Origin: Rhodoferax potami
GTDB taxonomy: Bacteria > Pseudomonadota > Gammaproteobacteria > Burkholderiales > Burkholderiaceae_C
Direction of reading: 5' to 3'
DNA: 64,000 nucleotides
Assembly (NCBI RefSeq): GCF_032193765.1
Contig: NZ_JAVBIJ010000001.1
Coordinates: forward strand, 310,001-374,000
The translations under genes and the position numbers were made by a program. Every line of letters starts with the position of its first letter. Position 1 is the stretch's first letter. Under the pieces are notes generated by a model, which made no database searches, was not told where the DNA came from, and saw only the letters and a program-made list of their open reading frames with translations. Shown piece by piece: positions 59,394 to 64,000 of the stretch.

Positions 59394-61766
59394 TCAGTCC
59401 TTGAGCGCTTTCAACACATTCTCAGCCGTGGCCGGCGCCGTGAGTTGCACGGTGGCACCCGGGCCTTTGGCTTGGGCTACCGCATCGCGCAAGGCTTCAA
59501 ACACGCTGATGCCCAGCATGAAAGGTGGCTCGCCCACGGCTTTGCTGCCGAACACGTTGTCTTCCCGGTTGGGTTCGTGCCAAAGGTCCACCTTGAAGTG
59601 CTCGGGCACATCCGCCGCGGTGGGAATTTTGTAGGTGCTGGGCGCGTGGGTGCTGAGGTAACCCTTGTCGTTCCAGACCAGTTGCTCCGTGGTGAGCCAG
59701 CCCATGCCTTGCACAAAGGCGCCTTCAATTTGCCCCACGTCGATGGCGGGGTTGATGCTGCGGCCCACGTCGTGGAGGATGTCCACTTTGAGCACCTTGC
59801 TTTCGCCGGTGAGGGTGTCGATCACCACTTCGGTGCACGCTGCACCATAAGCGAAATAGTAAAAGGGCCGGCCGGTCAGCGTCGTCTTGTCGTAGTGGAT
59901 TTTGGGGGTGCGGTAAAAGCCGTCGCTCCAGAGTTGGATGCGGTTGGCATAAGCCATTTTCACCACGTCGTCGAAGCTGCGGGTGGTGGTGGGCGAGAAC
60001 ACTTCGCCATGCTTGAAGCGCACGGCCCCTGCACCGCAGCCATCGAGCCCGGCCACAAAGGCGGCCAGGTTGTCGCGCACATTGCGGGCGGCAAACTGGG
60101 CCGCGCGGCCGTTGAGGTCGGTACCCGCACTGGCTGCAGTGGCCGAAGCATTAGGCACTTTGCTGGTGTCGCTGGCGGTGCTGAGCACCCGGGTGAAGGG
60201 AATGCCCAATTCGTCCGCCACGATCTGGGCGACCTTGGTATTCAGGCCCTGACCCATCTCGGCGCCGCCATGGTTCACCTGCACGCTTCCGTCGGTGTAC
60301 ACATGCACCAGCGCGCCAGCTTGGTTAAACAGCGTCGCCGTAAAGCTGATGCCGAACTTGACCGGCGTAATGGCGATGCCGCGCTTGAGCACCGGGCTGG
60401 TCTGGTTCCATGCCGAAATAGCCTCTACCCGCCGTCGATACTGCGCAGATAGCTCCAATTTTGATAGCAAGGGATGGAGGATGTTGTCCTCCACTTTCAT
60501 CTGGTAGTGGGTGGTGTCGCGCCTCTGGTCGGTGCCTGCAATGGCCTCATCGCTGTAGAGGTTGCGCATGCGCACATCCAGCGGGTCGAGGTTGAGCGCA
60601 CGTGCGATGTCGCCCATCACCGCCTCAATCAGCACCACGCCCTGCGGGCCGCCGAAGCCGCGGAAGGCGGTGTGGCTCTGGGTGTTGGTTTTGCAGCGGT
60701 AGGAGGTGATGTCCACATCCTGCAGGTAGTAGGCGTTGTCGGTGTGGAAGATGGCGCGGTCCGCCACCGGGCCGGACAGGTCTGCGCTGAAGCCGCAGTT
60801 AACAGCCATTTGCAGTTTGAGGGCGGTCAGGCGGCCGGTATCGTCAAAGCCCACGCTGTATTCATACGCAAAGGGGTGACGTTTGCCGGTGACCATGAAG
60901 TCGTCGTCCCGGTCCAGCCGCAGCTTCACGGCGCAGCGGTTTTTGGCCGCCGCAATGGCAGCCCACACGGCCAGATGGCCGGCCTGCGTTTCCTTGCCGC
61001 CGAAGCCGCCGCCCATGCGCCTGCATTCCACCTTGACGGCGTGGTTGTCGATGCCCAATGCGTGGCTCACCCAGTGCTGCACTTCACCGGGGTGCTGGGT
61101 GCTGCTGTAGACCACCCACTGGTTCTGCTCCTGCGGCAGCATATAGGCAATCTGGCCCTCCAGGTAAAAGTGTTCCTGCCCACCAACTTCCAGCGTGCCG
61201 TGCAAGGTGTGGGGCGCGCTTTTCAGGGCCGCATCCGCATCACCGCGCCGCACGTTGACCGGCGGCAGCACAAAGCTTTGGGCGCGGATGGATTCCTGCA
61301 CCGACAGGATGGCCGGCAAGGGCTCGATCTTGAGTTGCACTTTCCGGGCGGCATGGCGGGCCTGCATCACCGTTTTGGCAAGCACCACGCCCACCACTTG
61401 GCCGACGAACTGCACGGTGTCCAAGGCAAACACCGGCTCGTCGCCGGCAAAGGCGGCCAGCATGGGGTCGCCGGGAATGTCCTCCGCCAGCACCACGTCC
61501 ACCACGCCGGGCATGGCGCGCGCTGCCGTGCTGTCCACGCCCAGCAGCTTGCCGTGCGCGTGGGTGGAAAGGATGGGCGCGGCATACAAGGTGCCGCGTA
61601 CCTCGGGCAGGTCGTCGATGTAATGCACCGCACCGGCCACCTGGGCCACGGCGCTTTCATGGAACTGGTTGACGCCGGCGGCCGGGCCGCGGGGGGCGGG
61701 CACGGCGGCGGCGACCTCGGGCGAGAGCGTAGGCATGAGCGTTGAAATCATAGGGGGGGCAGTCAT
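59394..61766 (-). CDS. xdhB: Xanthine dehydrogenase molybdopterin-binding subunit XdhB
   Basis: 790 residues. Aldehyde oxidase/xanthine dehydrogenase motifs: AVHYIDDLPEVRGTLYAAPILSTHAHGKL, EGQIAYMLPQ, substrate/cofactor loop CRRMGGGFGGKETQAG (~248-262), TAFRGFGGPQGV, HGGAEMGQGLNTKVAQI and the catalytic Glu in SKAVGEPPFMLG near the C-terminus. It forms the active site that hydroxylates hypoxanthine and xanthine to urate. It overlaps xdhA by four bases (ATGA). Residues ~435-449 are encoded by a dispersed repeat copy in a region between conserved blocks. Confidence 0.95.
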   Translation of the reverse strand: MTAPPMISTLMPTLSPEVAAAVPAPRGPAAGVNQFHESAVAQVAGAVHYIDDLPEVRGTLYAAPILSTHAHGKLLGVDSTAARAMPGVVDVVLAEDIPGDPMLAAFAGDEPVFALDTVQFVGQVVGVVLAKTVMQARHAARKVQLKIEPLPAILSVQESIRAQSFVLPPVNVRRGDADAALKSAPHTLHGTLEVGGQEHFYLEGQIAYMLPQEQNQWVVYSSTQHPGEVQHWVSHALGIDNHAVKVECRRMGGGFGGKETQAGHLAVWAAIAAAKNRCAVKLRLDRDDDFMVTGKRHPFAYEYSVGFDDTGRLTALKLQMAVNCGFSADLSGPVADRAIFHTDNAYYLQDVDITSYRCKTNTQSHTAFRGFGGPQGVVLIEAVMGDIARALNLDPLDVRMRNLYSDEAIAGTDQRRDTTHYQMKVEDNILHPLLSKLELSAQYRRRVEAISAWNQTSPVLKRGIAITPVKFGISFTATLFNQAGALVHVYTDGSVQVNHGGAEMGQGLNTKVAQIVADELGIPFTRVLSTASDTSKVPNASATAASAGTDLNGRAAQFAARNVRDNLAAFVAGLDGCGAGAVRFKHGEVFSPTTTRSFDDVVKMAYANRIQLWSDGFYRTPKIHYDKTTLTGRPFYYFAYGAACTEVVIDTLTGESKVLKVDILHDVGRSINPAIDVGQIEGAFVQGMGWLTTEQLVWNDKGYLSTHAPSTYKIPTAADVPEHFKVDLWHEPNREDNVFGSKAVGEPPFMLGISVFEALRDAVAQAKGPGATVQLTAPATAENVLKALKD
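60420..60468 (+). repeat. 49-bp dispersed repeat copy inside xdhB
   Basis: 38 of 49 positions match the xdhA copy at 62672, including 17 consecutive identical bases at the right end (AGCTCCAATTTTGATAGC region). On the coding strand it encodes LSKLELSAQYRRRVEA in the same frame as the xdhA copy. Confidence 0.75.
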
Positions 61767-63253
61767 GCGGCTTCTCCTGTCAGCACGTAGCTATCTAGAT
61801 TGATGGCCGTGAGGCCCTGGCTTTCCAGCCAGTAGCGCTGTAGCAGGTTGCCCAGCACCTCCACCCGGTAGGCGCTGCTGGCGCGCATGTCGGAAATCGG
61901 GCTGAACTCGGACCGCAGGGTGGCCTGGGCGGCTTTCACCGTGGCGGGGTTCCAGGGTTTGCCCAGCAAGGCAGCTTGTGTCTTGAGCGCACGCACTGGC
62001 GTGGCCGCCACACCACCGACCCCGATGCTGGCGTGGGTGACAATGTCGCCTTCGATATGCAGGTTCAGCGCGAGGCAGACGGCAGAAATATCGTCTTCAA
62101 AGCGTTTGGAAATCTTGTAAACGCGTGACCGCTCGTGGGGCACGGCCTTTGGCACTTTGATCCAGGCCAGCACTTCGTCCGGCGCCATGACGTTCTGGCG
62201 GTAGCCGGTGTAGAGGTCTTCCAGGCGCAGTTCGCGGTGCACCGCTTTGGCCTTGTTGCCTTTGCCGCGCCAAGCCATCAGCACCACGCTGGCGCCCAAG
62301 GCAATTAGCAGCGGCATGGAGTCCCCGATGGGCGAGCCATTGGCCACATTGCCGCCTAGCGTACCTGCATTGCGCACCGGAAGGCCGGCAAAGCGGCTGG
62401 CAAAAGTGGCCAGCTGCGGCCGGTCAGCCACCAGGGCGGCAAACGCATCCGTCAGGGTGACGGCGGCGCCTATGGCGATGTGGTGCGGATACTGCTCCAC
62501 GCGTCGCAGTTCAGCCACTTGGGTCACATCCAACACGCGCGGAAAGTCCTTGTGCATTTTGGTGACCCACAGGCCTACATCGGTGCAGCCAGCGACTATT
62601 TGCGCTTGCGGATACTGGGCCCGCGCCGCCAGCAAGGCGGGCAGGGTGGTGGGGGATATATAAGAAGAATCGACCTTTAGCGCCCGTCCATCCTGCGCAA
62701 GCAGCTCCAATTTTGATAGCGTTTCGGCTTCGCGCAGGTCTACGGCGGGTTGGCCCAGCATGGTCTGGGCAGCATCCAGGATAGGGCGGTAGCCGGTGCA
62801 GCGGCACAAATTCCCGCTCAGTGCGTGCAGCGCGTCGTCCCGGGTGATGGGGGCGCCGGCATGGGCATGGTGGCGGTACAGGTCAAACAGGCTCATCACA
62901 AAGCCGGGGGTGCAAAAGCCGCATTGCGAGCCGTGGCATTGCACCATGGCTTCTTGCGCAGGGTGCAAGCGGCCGTCGTCGGCGGCAATGTCTTCCACCG
63001 TCCACAGTGCCTTGCCGTTCAGGCTGTGGGCCATCTTGATGCAACTGTTTACTGCCTTGGTCTGCAGTTCGCCGTTGACCGATTCGCCCACGACGACGGT
63101 GCAGGCACCACAGTCCCCTTCGTTACAGCCCTCTTTGGTGCCCGTGCAGTGCAGGTCTTCGCGCAGCACCTCGAGCAGGGTGCGGGTGGGGGGAACGCCA
63201 TGCAGCGTGACGATTTCGCCGCGGCGTACAAACTTCAATGGGGTGGTGGTCAT
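61763..63253 (-). CDS. xdhA: Xanthine dehydrogenase small subunit XdhA ([2Fe-2S] and FAD)
   Basis: 496 residues. The N-terminal part binds two [2Fe-2S] clusters: Cys43, Cys48, Cys51 and Cys71 in TGTKEGCNEGDCGACTVV...NSCIK, and Cys111, Cys114, Cys150 and Cys152 in CGFCTPGFVM...GNLCRCTGYRPI. The FAD domain begins near 200 (AQIVAGCTDVGLWVTK; LPVRNAGTLGGNVANGSPIGDSMPLLIALGASVVL). It passes electrons from XdhB to NAD. The linker at residues ~179-193 is encoded by a copy of the dispersed repeat. First gene of xdhAB, divergent from a LysR gene. Confidence 0.95.
   Translation of the reverse strand: MTTTPLKFVRRGEIVTLHGVPPTRTLLEVLREDLHCTGTKEGCNEGDCGACTVVVGESVNGELQTKAVNSCIKMAHSLNGKALWTVEDIAADDGRLHPAQEAMVQCHGSQCGFCTPGFVMSLFDLYRHHAHAGAPITRDDALHALSGNLCRCTGYRPILDAAQTMLGQPAVDLREAETLSKLELLAQDGRALKVDSSYISPTTLPALLAARAQYPQAQIVAGCTDVGLWVTKMHKDFPRVLDVTQVAELRRVEQYPHHIAIGAAVTLTDAFAALVADRPQLATFASRFAGLPVRNAGTLGGNVANGSPIGDSMPLLIALGASVVLMAWRGKGNKAKAVHRELRLEDLYTGYRQNVMAPDEVLAWIKVPKAVPHERSRVYKISKRFEDDISAVCLALNLHIEGDIVTHASIGVGGVAATPVRALKTQAALLGKPWNPATVKAAQATLRSEFSPISDMRASSAYRVEVLGNLLQRYWLESQGLTAINLDSYVLTGEAA
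62672..62720 (+). repeat. 49-bp dispersed repeat copy inside xdhA linker
   Basis: It has CTTTAGCGCCCGTCC at the left, CTGCGCAAGCAGCTCC in the middle and AATTTTGATAGC at the right. On the coding strand it encodes LSKLELLAQDGRALKV. Strongest matches are the xdhB copy (60420) and the intergenic copy at 41052. Confidence 0.75.
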
Positions 63254-63299
63254 GCGTGTTTCCTCGTGCGGGAGGGTAATCCGGGTGTTGTTCCGTTTC

Positions 63300-63317
63300 C
63301 ATACGCATTAGCATATG
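63300..63317. promoter_or_regulatory. Candidate LysR operator between xdhA and the LysR gene
   Basis: CATACGCATTAGCATATG is an imperfect palindrome (seven of nine positions in each half) containing an ATAC-N8-ATAT-like arrangement. It lies in the 84-bp divergent gap, 21 bases before the LysR start codon, the usual place for a LysR-type autoregulatory site. Confidence 0.45.
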
Positions 63318-63337
63318 GGTCCAATTGAACGCTGTGT

Positions 63338-64000
63338 ATGAGAGACCAATCCCTTTTCGACAAGATAGACCTTCATTTGATCAGGGTCCTTCATACCGTG
63401 TTAACCGAGCGCAGCGTTTCGAAAGCCGCCATCCGTCTGGGCATGCACCAGCCGGCGGTCAGCGCATCGCTCAAGCGGCTGCGAGACTTTGCCGGTGACC
63501 CCTTGTTGGTGCGCTCCGGCTCCGGCATGGTACCCACCGATACGGCGCTGCGCATGCTCGAGCCCAGTGCCAGCATTTTGCGTGCCGCCGAGATGTTGTT
63601 CTCCGATGCGCGAGGGTTCGAGCCCGATGCCGCTCGCAATACCTTCCGCTTGGCCGCCAGCGATTATTTGGACCCCCTGTTTCTTCCGCGCCTGGTCGCA
63701 CAAATCAAGGAGCAGGCGCCTTTTGCGGAAATAGAAATCCACCCGCTGAGCGGTGCCTCTGACTACCGCACCCAGTTGGCGCAGGGTGATATTGATGTGG
63801 TCATCGGCAACTGGCCCCAACCGCCGGACGACCTTCATTTGGGCCGCCTTTTCGGGGACGAAGTGGTGTGCCTGGTGTCTAACAAGCACCCCGCCGTGCG
63901 CCGTGGCTGGGACCAGACCCAATGGCTGGAGGCCGAGCACATTGCGCCCGGCGCCACCCACCCGGGTGCCAAAGGAGTGATTGACGAGCACCTGAGCGGC
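63338..64000 (+). CDS. LysR family transcriptional regulator (3' end outside window)
   Basis: 221 residues are visible from the ATG at 63338 and the frame is still open at the window end. The N-terminal helix-turn-helix (FDKIDLHLIRVLHTVLTERSVSKAAIRLGMHQPAVSASLKRLRDFAGDPLLVRSGSGMVPT) is of the NodD/SyrM-like LysR group, followed by a substrate-binding domain start (FRLAASDYLDPLFLPRLVAQIKEQAPFAEIEIHPL). Divergent from xdhAB, it most likely regulates xanthine dehydrogenase, with a purine as the likely ligand. Confidence 0.9.
   Translation, partial: MRDQSLFDKIDLHLIRVLHTVLTERSVSKAAIRLGMHQPAVSASLKRLRDFAGDPLLVRSGSGMVPTDTALRMLEPSASILRAAEMLFSDARGFEPDAARNTFRLAASDYLDPLFLPRLVAQIKEQAPFAEIEIHPLSGASDYRTQLAQGDIDVVIGNWPQPPDDLHLGRLFGDEVVCLVSNKHPAVRRGWDQTQWLEAEHIAPGATHPGAKGVIDEHLSG

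Noticed and set aside
1..64000. CRISPR array, tRNA, prophage or insertion sequence
   Set aside because: No regularly spaced direct repeats, no cloverleaf candidates, and no transposase, integrase or phage structural genes were recognised.

Overview
The window reads as a chromosomal segment of a Comamonadaceae-type betaproteobacterium (Rhodoferax / Curvibacter / Polaromonas neighbourhood). This rests on high GC content, protein families typical of that group (urtABCDE, Bug-type solute-binding proteins, TRAP systems, membrane urate hydroxylase PuuD) and short intergenic elements of a kind I associate with this family. The genus is an inference; there is no rRNA here to settle it. I saw no tRNA, rRNA, CRISPR array, insertion sequence or prophage gene. 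Genes are packed tightly and no gene-free stretch exceeds 300 bases.

Layout. (1) 1-2194: end of a hybrid sensor kinase and its REC-LuxR response regulator. (2) 2313-7488: ferric-reductase-like flavocytochrome, a VF530 protein, cytochrome b561 with two YceI proteins, a lone ABC ATPase and a LigB-type dioxygenase. (3) 7518-8760: an uncharacterised protein and a FecR-domain protein. (4) 9020-14761: urea ABC transporter urtABCDE. (5) 14758-19996 (minus): a NitT/TauT-type ABC transporter, ureD and a receiver-TPR protein whose phospho-acceptor is Glu. (6) 20208-28027: purine-ring degradation: M20 peptidase, UraD-allantoate amidohydrolase fusion with an N-terminal frameshift, allantoinase puuE, a GntR regulator, divergent uraH, then xdhC and puuD. 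(7) 28055-44197: uronate/aldarate catabolism: udh, lactonase, TRAP transporter, garD, garL, garR, a FadR-type regulator, gudD and a glycerate kinase, with an 8-oxoguanine-deaminase-type amidohydrolase embedded. (8) 44286-58113: a galE-type epimerase and the Pel exopolysaccharide operon pelA-G with PelB split into two genes. (9) 58369-64000: a Crp/Fnr regulator, a small membrane protein, xanthine dehydrogenase xdhAB and a divergent LysR regulator cut by the window end.

How they work together. Purines run through 8-oxoguanine deaminase and XdhAB (matured by XdhC) to urate, then PuuD, UraH, UraD, PuuE and allantoate amidohydrolase toward ureidoglycine/urea; urtABCDE imports urea and ureD belongs to urease maturation, although ureABC is not in the window. 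Uronic acids run udh > lactonase > garD/gudD > garL > garR > glycerate kinase to 2-phosphoglycerate. The GalE-type epimerase carries a Cys at the gate that limits N-acetyl sugars, so it could supply UDP-GalNAc for Pel.

The most unusual signal is a roughly 49-bp dispersed repeat found at seven places, with an eighth inverted partial copy. Five copies lie inside open genes (urtB, puuD, ttuD, xdhB, xdhA), always in the same orientation relative to the gene. In three genes it is read in the same frame and gives related 16-residue peptides.
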